Part shown: in pieces, positions 15,950-23,760 of the stretch
How the letters are laid out: each line of letters starts with the position of its first letter
How positions within the stretch are numbered: position 1 is the first letter of the stretch
NCBI GenBank assembly: GCA_016700055.1
Contig: CP064997.1
Coordinates: forward strand, 992,001-1,056,000
Direction of reading: 5' to 3'
DNA length: 64,000 nt
From: Actinomycetota bacterium
GTDB lineage: Bacteria; Actinomycetota; Acidimicrobiia; Acidimicrobiales; Ilumatobacteraceae
Translations under genes and position numbers: made by a program
Notes under the pieces: generated by a model
Database searches by the model: none
Told to the model about the DNA's origin: nothing
Seen by the model: the letters and a program-made list of their open reading frames with translations, nothing else

Positions 15950-17083
15950 ATGGAACCCGCTCAACTCCGCGCAGTCGAGCTGCGCCGCATCGCGCTGGAT
16001 CTCGTCACTCCCTTCCGCACCTCGTTCGGCACGCAGACCGACCGTGACGTGCTGCTCGTCCACGTCACGACCGACGTCGGCGACGGGTGGGGCGAGTGTG
16101 TGGCCGGCGACGATCCGCTCTACTCGAGCGAGTACACCGAGGCCGCGCAGCACGTCATCCGCGCCCACCTGCTACCGCGCTTGTTCGCGCACCGCGGTGC
16201 CCGGGTGGCCGCCCACGAGGTGGCCGTGGCGCTCGACCCGGTGAAGGGCCACCGCATGGCCAAGGCCGCGCTCGAGTGCGCAGTGCTCGACGCCGAGTTG
16301 CGTTCCCAGGGACGATCGGTGGCCGAGCACCTCGGCGCCGTGCGTGAGCGGGTCCCCTCCGGCGTATCGGTCGGCATCGTCGGCTCGATCGCCGAGCTGA
16401 TCGACGTCGTCGGCGGATACCTCGACGCCGGATACGTACGCATCAAGCTGAAGATCGAACCGGGGTGGGACGTCGAGCCCGTCCGCGCGGTGCGCGCCGA
16501 GTTCGGCGACGCGCTCCCTCTGCAAGTGGACGCGAACGCCGCGTACCGCCGTGGCGACGCCCGGCACCTCGCCCAGCTCGACGAGGCCGGCCTGCTGCTG
16601 ATCGAGCAGCCGCTGCCCGAGGACGACCTGCTCGGACACGCCGAGCTCGCCACCCGCATCGCCACGCCGGTCTGCCTCGACGAGTCGATCACGTCCGCAC
16701 GGGCGGCCGCCGACGCCATCGCGCTCGGGGCCTGCTCGATCGTGAACGTGAAGGCCGGGCGCGTGGGCGGCTACCTCGAGGCCCGGCGCGTCCACGACGT
16801 GTGCGCCGCGCACGGGGTGCCCGTGTGGTGCGGCGGCATGCTCGAGACCGGCATCGGACGCGCGATGAACGCGGCGCTCGCCGCGCTACCCGGCTTCACC
16901 CTCACCGGAGACATCTCGGCCTCCACGCGGTTCTGGACGCGCGACATCGTCACCGAACCGATGCAGGTCGTCGACGGTCATGTGCCGGTGCCCACCGGCC
17001 CAGGAACGGGCGTCGAGCTGGACGAATCGTTGGTCGACTCGGTGACGACCTCCACGGAGACCGTCACCGCTGCCGCGCGGTAG
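15950..17083 (+). CDS. o-Succinylbenzoate synthase / N-acylamino acid racemase (enolase superfamily)
   Basis: Enolase-superfamily barrel of the MLE subgroup, 377 aa. Catalytic residues are present in order: KxK in YVRIKLKIEPG, Asp in LQVDANAAY, Glu in LIEQPLPEDD, Asp-Glu in CLDESI, and the second-side Lys in NVKAGR. OSBS and NSAR activities cannot be separated by these motifs. No other menaquinone gene is nearby while the upstream gene is the GNAT partner, so an N-succinyl amino acid racemase role is favoured. GGAGG five bases before the ATG at 15950 decides the start over the ATG at 15938, which lies inside that site. Confidence 0.85.
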   Translation: MEPAQLRAVELRRIALDLVTPFRTSFGTQTDRDVLLVHVTTDVGDGWGECVAGDDPLYSSEYTEAAQHVIRAHLLPRLFAHRGARVAAHEVAVALDPVKGHRMAKAALECAVLDAELRSQGRSVAEHLGAVRERVPSGVSVGIVGSIAELIDVVGGYLDAGYVRIKLKIEPGWDVEPVRAVRAEFGDALPLQVDANAAYRRGDARHLAQLDEAGLLLIEQPLPEDDLLGHAELATRIATPVCLDESITSARAAADAIALGACSIVNVKAGRVGGYLEARRVHDVCAAHGVPVWCGGMLETGIGRAMNAALAALPGFTLTGDISASTRFWTRDIVTEPMQVVDGHVPVPTGPGTGVELDESLVDSVTTSTETVTAAAR

Positions 17084-17094
17084 CGTCGGCGCCC

Positions 17095-17502
17095 ATGACG
17101 CACCCCTTCTTGTCGGAAGCATGGATCCAGGCAGCCAAGGAGATCCGGCACAAGTACGCCGACCAGCATCCTCCGGTGACGCAGGTGATCAAGGTCAACC
17201 AGGTGATCACCGACGCTCCGTTCGGCGGCGGCACGATCGAGGCCTACGTCGACACGTCCAACGGTGAGATGGAGGTCGAGCTCGGCAAGCTCGACGAACC
17301 CGACGTCACCATCACCACCGACTGGGCGACGGCACGCGCGATCTTCGCCCTCGGCGACCAGGCGGCCGGCATGCAGGCATTCATGGGCGGCAAGATCAAG
17401 GTGCAGGGCGACATGATGAAGATGATGGCGCTGCAGACCGCCATGCCCCAGACCGAGATCACCCAGAAGATCGCCGAGGAGATCAAACAGATCACCGAGT
17501 AG
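17095..17502 (+). CDS. SCP2 sterol-binding domain protein
   Basis: 135-aa single SCP2-like domain (VNQVITDAPFGGGTIEAYVD, then DVTITTDWATARAIFALGD, then MQAFMGGKIKVQGDMMKMM). Such domains form a hydrophobic tunnel binding lipids or acyl-CoAs; the physiological ligand in bacteria is mostly unknown. The TAGCGT hexamer (17081-17086) overlaps the stop codon of the preceding gene and is eight bases before the ATG, so it likely has its own leaderless promoter. It is convergent with the HNH gene and overlaps it by 11 nt. Confidence 0.88.
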   Translation: MTHPFLSEAWIQAAKEIRHKYADQHPPVTQVIKVNQVITDAPFGGGTIEAYVDTSNGEMEVELGKLDEPDVTITTDWATARAIFALGDQAAGMQAFMGGKIKVQGDMMKMMALQTAMPQTEITQKIAEEIKQITE

Positions 17503-18520
17503 CGCGCCGATCAGCCCCTTCGACCACTCGTTCTCTGTGACGGGCCTGGTGGCAGGGTGCGCAGCGGAGTTGTAGCTCTTCGACGAGGGTGTGGTGGGTG
17601 GTGTCGTAGTCGGGTACGTGGTCGTACTCGAGGAGCTCGTTGCGTCCGCAGTCGACGCAGCACCGGTCGCGTTCTTTGACCACTCGTTTCTGACGGGTGC
17701 TGGGGTGGCGGTGGCGGCCCGAGGCATTGATCGGGCGCCGGTTCGCGTCGTGGGTGAGGACCCGCAGGAACGCTGCCGGTGCGATCCGCTCGACGATCGA
17801 ACCCGCGATCGGGGTGCCGTCGTCGAGGGTGACGCCGTCACCGCGTACGTGCACGATCACCTCGGTCAAGATGCCCCCGGTGCCGTTCGTGACCAGCGCA
17901 TCGAGCGCGTCGGCGTACTGCTGCGCGACGCTCGGCCAGCCCCCATCACAGACACCGGGTCCCGTGGTGGGTCGGGTGTGGATCATCACCTTGGCCTGCA
18001 AGGCGGCGATCAGCCTGCCAGCGGCCAAGGGCTCCAACCGGGCGCTGAACGCGACGGTGCCGTCGGGTTCGTGACGCCAGCGCAGCCCCCGCTGGCGGTG
18101 TTGATGACCGGCGATCTCACTTGCGCTGTGGGTGCGGTGCATCCACCGGGCGAGCTCCCGAGCGAGGTCACTCGCCGGGGTGTGTTCGGCGATCGCGACC
18201 AGGTCGGTCTCGTTGTCGGGGGTGGCGATACGGGTCAGGGTGCGGACCTTGGAGTACGAGATCCGCCCCGCAACGAACGCGTCCGCGGACGCGGGCAGGC
18301 GGGCGAGTTGGCGTCCGATACGGATCCACTCACGCGCGGTGCACGTCTCTACATCGGCGACCGCGGCCAGCCAATGCGCCGCGGTCGGCGAACCGTCCGC
18401 GATCCACTCGCTGCCGTCGGCGAGCTCGGCGGCCAACATCACCAGCTCGCTCTGATGACGAGCCCAAGCGTGGGCAACCGCACGCAAACGATCGAGCAGC
18501 AAACAACCACGGGCAGCCAT
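17492..18520 (-). CDS. HNH endonuclease, DUF222/13E12 family
   Basis: 342-aa member of the abundant actinobacterial DUF222-HNH family. The N-terminal two thirds is the DUF222 helical region (ARELARWMHRTHSASEIAGH); the C-terminal nuclease module has CVDCGRNELLEYDHV and LRCAPCHQARH, giving the paired CxxC and His ligands of an HNH zinc site. These genes occur in many copies in Actinobacteria and may be mobile; target unknown. GGAGG seven bases before ATG 18520 fixes the start. A 16-bp palindrome lies inside the gene at 18278-18293 and two larger relatives lie upstream. Confidence 0.87.
   Translation of the reverse strand: MAARGCLLLDRLRAVAHAWARHQSELVMLAAELADGSEWIADGSPTAAHWLAAVADVETCTAREWIRIGRQLARLPASADAFVAGRISYSKVRTLTRIATPDNETDLVAIAEHTPASDLARELARWMHRTHSASEIAGHQHRQRGLRWRHEPDGTVAFSARLEPLAAGRLIAALQAKVMIHTRPTTGPGVCDGGWPSVAQQYADALDALVTNGTGGILTEVIVHVRGDGVTLDDGTPIAGSIVERIAPAAFLRVLTHDANRRPINASGRHRHPSTRQKRVVKERDRCCVDCGRNELLEYDHVPDYDTTHHTLVEELQLRCAPCHQARHRERVVEGADRRATR
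18278..18293. repeat. 16-bp palindrome CGCGTCCGCGGACGCG, copy inside HNH gene
   Basis: Perfect palindrome in the DUF222 coding region, where it encodes PASADA on the minus strand. It is identical to the core of the two intergenic copies about 390 and 430 bp away. It could be chance in G+C-rich coding DNA, but three copies within 450 bp is notable. Confidence 0.55.
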
Positions 18521-18663
18521 CGGGGAACCTCCACACAACGAACCGGATGAAGGACCACCGATCAGCACCCCAGTCGGGGCACTTGTCCCGGCACCACCGG
18601 AACCGCAGGGCTGGTCGAGCTGCGCTACGACCAGCCTACGAAGCCGGTGTGACACCGACCCCC

Positions 18664-18727
18664 CGGCGCGTCCGCGGACGCGCCGACCCGACGCCACCAA
18701 ACCCCCGACGCGTCCGCGGACGCGTCG
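18664..18727. repeat. Pair of 22-bp perfect palindromes
   Basis: Two perfect 22-bp palindromes at 18664-18685 and 18706-18727 share the 16-bp core CGCGTCCGCGGACGCG and differ only in the flanks. Their centres are exactly 42 bp apart, four helical turns. They lie in the 218-bp gap between the end of the MFS gene and the start of the HNH gene. No T tract follows, so they are not simple terminators; a dimeric regulator site or a small repeat element is possible. I see nothing else in the gap. Confidence 0.7.
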
Positions 18728-18738
18728 AACGGGGTAGG

Positions 18739-20262
18739 TCACGCCACCGTGCGCGATGTGGAGCGCACGAAGAACGCCGCCAGGGCGCCCGTCGCGGCGC
18801 AAGCGGCGGCAACGGTGAACGCCGGGCGGAACGAGCCCTGCAGCCCGCCGGAGTCCTCCGCCGCCTGCTGCACGCTGATCATCACCACCGAGCCGAGCAC
18901 CGCCCCGAGCTGTGACATGAGCTGTTGGAGCGCCCCGGCCACCCCGAGGTCGCGCTCGTCGACCGCGTTCGCGACGAGCGAGGTGAGCGCCGGCGCGGCG
19001 ATGCCGACGCCGGCTCCCGACAACGCCAGCGCGACGACGACGAACAACAGCTCCGTGTCGGGCCGGATCGCCACGAAGCCGACCATCGACGAGGTCACGA
19101 GCAGGGCTCCGACGACGCCCGACACGCGCTCGCCCACGCGGATCGTCACGTAGCCCGCGAGGGGCGCGACGATCGCGAACGTGAGCGGTCGGGCGATGAC
19201 CACGAAGGCGGTGCGCTCGGTGGAGTAGTCGAGCAGCCTGCCGAGCACCTGCGGAGCAAGCAAAAAGCCACCCATGTAGGCGAAGTTGGTCAGCGTCTGG
19301 GAGGCGATGGGCAGCACGACGTTGCGCGTTCGGAACCAGTGCAGCGGCATCAGCGGCGCCACGGACCGGCGCTGGACGAGGACGAACGTCGTGATCCCGA
19401 GGACGCCGACCACGAAGCACGCGAGCGTGGCCGGGCTCGACCAGCCCCACCGCGGCCCCTGGTTGACGCCGGCCAGCAACGACGCCGCACCGAGGCCGAG
19501 CGAGATCGAACCGGGAACGTCGAAGCGCACCCCGGGCATCCGCTCGGTGTCGGGCAGCAGCCACAGCGCGATGAGCACACCGAGACCGCAGAGCGGCGCC
19601 TGCACGGCGAAGATCACCCGCCAGCCGACCGCATCGATCAGGGGTGCACCGGCGACCACACCGAGGACGGGAGCCCCGGCGTTCACGAGGCTCCAGTAGC
19701 CGAGCGGCTTGACCCGTTCCTCCGGCCGGAACAGGCGGTTGATGTACGCCATCGTCGACGGCCCGGTCGCCGCCCCGGCCGACGCCGACAGGATCCGGAA
19801 GGCGATCATCGACGCCGCGTTCGGGGCGACGGCGGTGAGACCGGCGAAGATCCCACAGCCGAGCAGGCCGAGCACGAACACCCGCTTGTGGCCCCACAGG
19901 TCGCCGGCCTTGCCGTAGGCCGGGCCGACCACCCCGAACGCCAGCATCGGCCCGGTGATCGACCACGAGACGACACTGATCGACGAATCGAGGTCGTCGG
20001 CGATCGTGCCGAGAGACACCGCGAGCAGAGTGATCGTGAACGAGACCGTGAACAGCCCGGTCAGCACCACGAGCAGCGACGCCCACCGCCGGTCGAGGCC
20101 TACCCGCTGCGCGATGCGCCGACGCAGGATGATCGGCCAGGGCACCACGCCCAACTCGTCGACGCCGGCCGCGTCGACGCGCATCGAGGCGTGCTGGGCG
20201 TCGCCCTCGTCGCGCGGCGCCGATGCTGGATCCTTCGCCGCCGGCGCCGGACCGCCGCCCAC
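18739..20262 (-). CDS. MFS transporter, DHA2-like (14 membrane segments)
   Basis: 507-aa drug:H+ antiporter-like MFS protein. Motif A of the family reads YGKAGDLWGHKRVFV after the second helix, and motif C-like glycine-rich helices follow (LVNAGAPVLGVVAGAPL). The length and about 14 helices fit the DHA2 group; the exported substrate is unknown. The GTG at 20262 lies ten bases after the stop of the SDR gene upstream, so the two form an operon. A later ATG at 20184 is possible because the first 27 residues are poorly conserved-looking. Confidence 0.82.
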   Translation of the reverse strand: MGGGPAPAAKDPASAPRDEGDAQHASMRVDAAGVDELGVVPWPIILRRRIAQRVGLDRRWASLLVVLTGLFTVSFTITLLAVSLGTIADDLDSSISVVSWSITGPMLAFGVVGPAYGKAGDLWGHKRVFVLGLLGCGIFAGLTAVAPNAASMIAFRILSASAGAATGPSTMAYINRLFRPEERVKPLGYWSLVNAGAPVLGVVAGAPLIDAVGWRVIFAVQAPLCGLGVLIALWLLPDTERMPGVRFDVPGSISLGLGAASLLAGVNQGPRWGWSSPATLACFVVGVLGITTFVLVQRRSVAPLMPLHWFRTRNVVLPIASQTLTNFAYMGGFLLAPQVLGRLLDYSTERTAFVVIARPLTFAIVAPLAGYVTIRVGERVSGVVGALLVTSSMVGFVAIRPDTELLFVVVALALSGAGVGIAAPALTSLVANAVDERDLGVAGALQQLMSQLGAVLGSVVMISVQQAAEDSGGLQGSFRPAFTVAAACAATGALAAFFVRSTSRTVA

Positions 20263-20272
20263 GGGGATCGGA

Positions 20273-21151
20273 TCAGGTCTTCGGGGTGAGGTCCGCGAGC
20301 GCGGCGGTCAGCCCGGACACCGTCCACCGGCCGTCGTGCTGGGCCGTTTCGGCCATCGTCCACGACTGCACCCGCGTCACGGTCCCGCCCTGCACGAAGA
20401 ACGTCTCGCCGTTGAACGCGCAGTCCGTGGAGGCGAGGTACGCGACGAGCGGGCTGACGTTGCCCGGATCCCACACGTCGAACGCGCCCTCCTTCGGGGC
20501 CATGATGTCGCCGAGACCGGGCGTAGCGAGCGTCAGCCGGGTTCGCGCCGCGGGAGCGATGCAGTTGCTCTTGACCCCGTAGCGAGCGAGCTCCTTCGCG
20601 CAGATCTGGCTGAACGTGGCGATGCCCGACTTGGCGGCACCGTAGTTCGACTGCCCGGGGTTGGAGAGCAGGCCCGACGTGCTCGAGGTGTGCACTACGT
20701 TGCGGGGCTTTTGCACCCCCGCCTTCGCCTGCTCGCGCCAGTAGGTCGCCGCCCACCGGGTGGGCGCGAAGTGACCCTTCAGGTGCACGGCGATCACCGC
20801 GTCCCACTCCTCCTCGGTCATGTTGACGAGCACCCGATCGCGCAGGATGCCGGCGTTGTTGACGAGGATGTCGAGGTCGCCGAACGCCTCGACGGCGGAG
20901 TTGACCATCCGCTGGGCGCCTTCCCAGTCGGCCACGTTGTCACCGTTGACGATGGCCTCGCCGCCGAGAGCCACGATCTCGGCCACCACCTGCTCGGCGG
21001 GAGTGAGGTCGGTGCCGGTGCCGTCGTTGGCTCCGCCGAGGTCGTTGACGACCACCTTGGCGCCTTCTGCCGCGAAGAGCAGCGCGTGTTCGCGTCCCAG
21101 GCCACGCCCGGCCCCGGTGATGATCGCCACGCGTCCGTCCAGTGCTCCCAT
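20273..21151 (-). CDS. Short-chain dehydrogenase, (3R)-hydroxyacyl-CoA type
   Basis: 292-aa SDR. Cofactor loop TGAGRGLG, NNAG, catalytic Ser in HTSSTSGLL and Tyr-x3-Lys in NYGAAKSG are intact. The pattern VVVNDLGGANDGTGTD after the first strand matches the SDR part of peroxisomal-type multifunctional enzymes and their stand-alone bacterial relatives, which oxidise (3R)-hydroxyacyl-CoA or related substrates. Start ATG 21151 is at the usual distance before the cofactor loop. Co-oriented with the MFS gene ten bases downstream. Exact substrate unknown. Confidence 0.85.
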   Translation of the reverse strand: MGALDGRVAIITGAGRGLGREHALLFAAEGAKVVVNDLGGANDGTGTDLTPAEQVVAEIVALGGEAIVNGDNVADWEGAQRMVNSAVEAFGDLDILVNNAGILRDRVLVNMTEEEWDAVIAVHLKGHFAPTRWAATYWREQAKAGVQKPRNVVHTSSTSGLLSNPGQSNYGAAKSGIATFSQICAKELARYGVKSNCIAPAARTRLTLATPGLGDIMAPKEGAFDVWDPGNVSPLVAYLASTDCAFNGETFFVQGGTVTRVQSWTMAETAQHDGRWTVSGLTAALADLTPKT

Positions 21152-21228
21152 GATGCGATCCCCGTCCTTCGATCCGGTGTGGTGTTCGCGGGAGCGTAAC
21201 GGTGCCGGCGCGCCGCGCCGAAACCGGC

Positions 21229-23157
21229 CTACAGGCAGATCAGGTCGATCGGGGTGCCGCGGCGGAGCAACTCGCCGACCTCGATCGGGCGGCCCTCGAC
21301 GAGGATCGACGCCGGCTTCGCGGTGGACACGCCGAGCAGGCTGCCGATCGTGAAACCGGCACCTTCCAGTGCGTTCGTGACACCAGGGCAGTCGAGGCCG
21401 GCGATCGGGGGAACGGCAATCAGGTCGGGGCCTTTCGACACCGACAGCTCGACGCTCGAGTCACGCTCCACCTGGCTGCCCGCTTCCACGGACTGCGATA
21501 CGACCGAGCCGGGCGGGATGTTGTCGGAGAACACGTCGACACCGCGCTCCACCTTCAGCCGCAGCGCCTCCAGCTCGGCGGTGGCCGCGTCGAGTGTCAG
21601 ACCGGTCACGGGCGGCACCGTGCGCGGTGCCGGCCCGCTCGAGGCAGTGGCGTGCACGGTGGTGCCGCGCACCACGTCGTCGCCGGCGAGCAGCGAGGGC
21701 TGCTCGGGCACCGCCCACGTGAGGATCGTCCCCGCCGGCACCTCCTCGTCGGGCACCTCGGCGACCACCTGCAGCCCCAGGTCGAGCGCGCCCAGCTCGG
21801 CTGTCGCCTCTTCCACCGACATGCCCGCGATCTCGGGCAGGACGCGTGGCGCCGGTCCGGTCGAGACGACGAGCGTCAACCGTCCGCCCTCCGCGATCGA
21901 CGCGCCCTCCGCGGGATCGGTGCGCAAGACGATGTCCTTCTCGACGGTCTCGCTCGACTCGTCGGTCTGGAGTACGTCCCAGTCATAGCCGGAGATCTGG
22001 TTCAACGCGGCGCCGACATCTAGCCCGACGAGGTCGGGGACGTCGTATCTCGTCGTCGAGAGCGCGCGCCAGGCGACGAACGCGCCTACCACCAGCGCCA
22101 CCAGCGCGAGCGCGGCGAGCGCCCAGCGCAGCACGTGCGGCTTGTCGACCGCCTCGGGGGCGGAGTCGTCGGCAGGCTCTTCCTTGATCCGCATGCCCGT
22201 CGCCGAGCCCCGCCGCGCCGCTTCGGCAGTGCTCGTCGTCGGGCGCGCCAGGGTGGCGGTGTTGTCCGCGGCGAACATGCCCGAGCTGACGACGGCGATC
22301 GGGGCCGGGCGGGGAAGCTTCTCGGCGGCCTGCACGAGCGAGCGGCCGAGCTCAGCCGCGGTCGATCGCTCCCCTGGGTCGGCGCGGCCCGCCTTTTCGA
22401 ACACCGAGGCGAGAGGGCCGAGGTCGGCGGAGACGGGCATCAGCCGGTCGGCGCGCGCCGACAGCGTCGCGACGACCGAGTCGGCCTCGAACGGAACCTG
22501 CCCGGTGACCGACTCGATCAACGTGAGGCACAGCGAATAGACGTCGGTGCGCTCGTCCACCGGCAGGCCTTGGCCCTGCTCGGGCGAGGCGTAGCGCGCG
22601 CGGTCCTGGTCGACAGTCGACGGCGACGACCAAGCCTGCTCGGAGAGCGCTCGGGCCAGACCGAAGTTGGCCACGCGGGCCCGGCGATCCTCGCCGAACA
22701 GGATCGAGCCCGGCCGGATGTCGTGGTGGACCAGGCCCCGCCGGTGCGCGTAGTCGAGGCCACGGCATACGTCGAGGCCGACGACGAGCGCCTGGGAGGG
22801 GCTGAGCAGGCGGCCGCGATCGAGCATGTCGCGCAAGCTGCCGCCGGCCAGGTACTCGAGCACGAGGTACGAACGTGTCCGCCCGCCGATGTCCTCTTGA
22901 CCCCAGTCCTCCACCCGTACGACGTTCGGATGGTCGAGCGATGCCGCCACCTGGGCCTCGGCACGCAGACGCTTGCCCAACTCGGCGTCGGCGGTGAGCT
23001 CTGGCGCGAGCAGCTTCACCGCCACGCTGCGGTCGAGCTGCATGTCGGTGGCGACGTAGACCTCTGACGACCCGCCCCCGCCGCGGCGCGACGTGAGCCG
23101 GTACCGCCCTCCGAGCACACGACCGGCGAGCCCAGTTGCAGTATCACCTCCAGCCAC
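21229..23157 (-). CDS. PknB-like PASTA membrane protein with degenerate kinase domain
   Basis: 642 aa. Cytoplasmic Ser/Thr kinase domain (residues about 19-285), a Pro/Ala-rich juxtamembrane part, one membrane helix (LRWALAALALVALVVGAFVAW is the region) and four extracellular PASTA repeats that in PknB bind muropeptides. ATP Lys48 (VAVK) and Asp146 are present, but the catalytic loop is HHDIRPGSIL, with Ser151 for the metal-binding Asn and Arg148 for Lys, and DFG is NFG (Asn164). Loss of both metal ligands predicts a pseudokinase. GTG 23157 has TAGGTT eight bases upstream and no Shine-Dalgarno. It may act as a cell-wall sensor or scaffold. Confidence 0.87.
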   Translation of the reverse strand: MAGGDTATGLAGRVLGGRYRLTSRRGGGGSSEVYVATDMQLDRSVAVKLLAPELTADAELGKRLRAEAQVAASLDHPNVVRVEDWGQEDIGGRTRSYLVLEYLAGGSLRDMLDRGRLLSPSQALVVGLDVCRGLDYAHRRGLVHHDIRPGSILFGEDRRARVANFGLARALSEQAWSSPSTVDQDRARYASPEQGQGLPVDERTDVYSLCLTLIESVTGQVPFEADSVVATLSARADRLMPVSADLGPLASVFEKAGRADPGERSTAAELGRSLVQAAEKLPRPAPIAVVSSGMFAADNTATLARPTTSTAEAARRGSATGMRIKEEPADDSAPEAVDKPHVLRWALAALALVALVVGAFVAWRALSTTRYDVPDLVGLDVGAALNQISGYDWDVLQTDESSETVEKDIVLRTDPAEGASIAEGGRLTLVVSTGPAPRVLPEIAGMSVEEATAELGALDLGLQVVAEVPDEEVPAGTILTWAVPEQPSLLAGDDVVRGTTVHATASSGPAPRTVPPVTGLTLDAATAELEALRLKVERGVDVFSDNIPPGSVVSQSVEAGSQVERDSSVELSVSKGPDLIAVPPIAGLDCPGVTNALEGAGFTIGSLLGVSTAKPASILVEGRPIEVGELLRRGTPIDLICL

Positions 23158-23252
23158 GGACGGCGAACCTACAGCGCGGCGTGACTTCCGCGGCGGCACA
23201 GGGCGGTGTCCGGCGCGGTGGAGTTCACCCACCGGTCGGCGAGAATGTCGCC

Positions 23253-23744
23253 GTGCGGCTCCTCGGACGGCGGATCAACGGCGAGCTGCTCGCGGTCAGC
23301 TTCGCGGTCGCCGTCGGGGTGATGCTGATCGGGATAGGTGTGAACGCCAGCCGCACCGGCCCGGACGCGCTCGGGCTGCCCGACGAGATCGAGGCGATCT
23401 CGCCCACTCCGAACGACAGGCAGGTACTGCGCCAGACGGAGATCGTCGTCGACCTCGCCGCCAACCACGAGGCGGCGCTGATCCTCGACGGCGTCGAGCT
23501 CACCGTGGTCAGTCTCGACGAGCTGTCCGGTCCGGGAGGTTCCGCCGAGCCCGGTCAGCAGGTGGAGCTGCCGGCGACGGCCATCTGGGACCCGGGCAAC
23601 TTCGTGATCAGCTTCCGCCCGACCGAGGGGGCCGAGGTGGAGGAGTACCACGTGGGCGAGCACACGGCGACGGTGCTCTACTGGAAGATCGAAGAGGGAA
23701 GGGCCGCGGCCCGCTCGTTCACCTGGACCTTCGAGGTGCTCTGA
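23253..23744 (+). CDS. Hypothetical membrane-anchored beta-domain protein
   Basis: 163 aa of unknown function. One N-terminal membrane helix (LLAVSFAVAVGVMLIGIGV) and an extracytoplasmic domain rich in predicted beta strands, beginning ISPTPNDRQVLRQTEIVVDL and ending SFTWTFEVL. The 'SPTPND...' opening recalls Ig-like or CopC-like domains, but no metal-binding His pattern is visible. GTG 23253 is chosen because it directly precedes the Arg-rich RLLGRRINGE and the helix; GAGAAT sits six bases upstream as a weak -10. It is divergent from the PASTA gene, 95 nt apart. Confidence 0.6.
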   Translation: MRLLGRRINGELLAVSFAVAVGVMLIGIGVNASRTGPDALGLPDEIEAISPTPNDRQVLRQTEIVVDLAANHEAALILDGVELTVVSLDELSGPGGSAEPGQQVELPATAIWDPGNFVISFRPTEGAEVEEYHVGEHTATVLYWKIEEGRAAARSFTWTFEVL

Positions 23745-23760
23745 GCGTCTCTCCGGCGCC

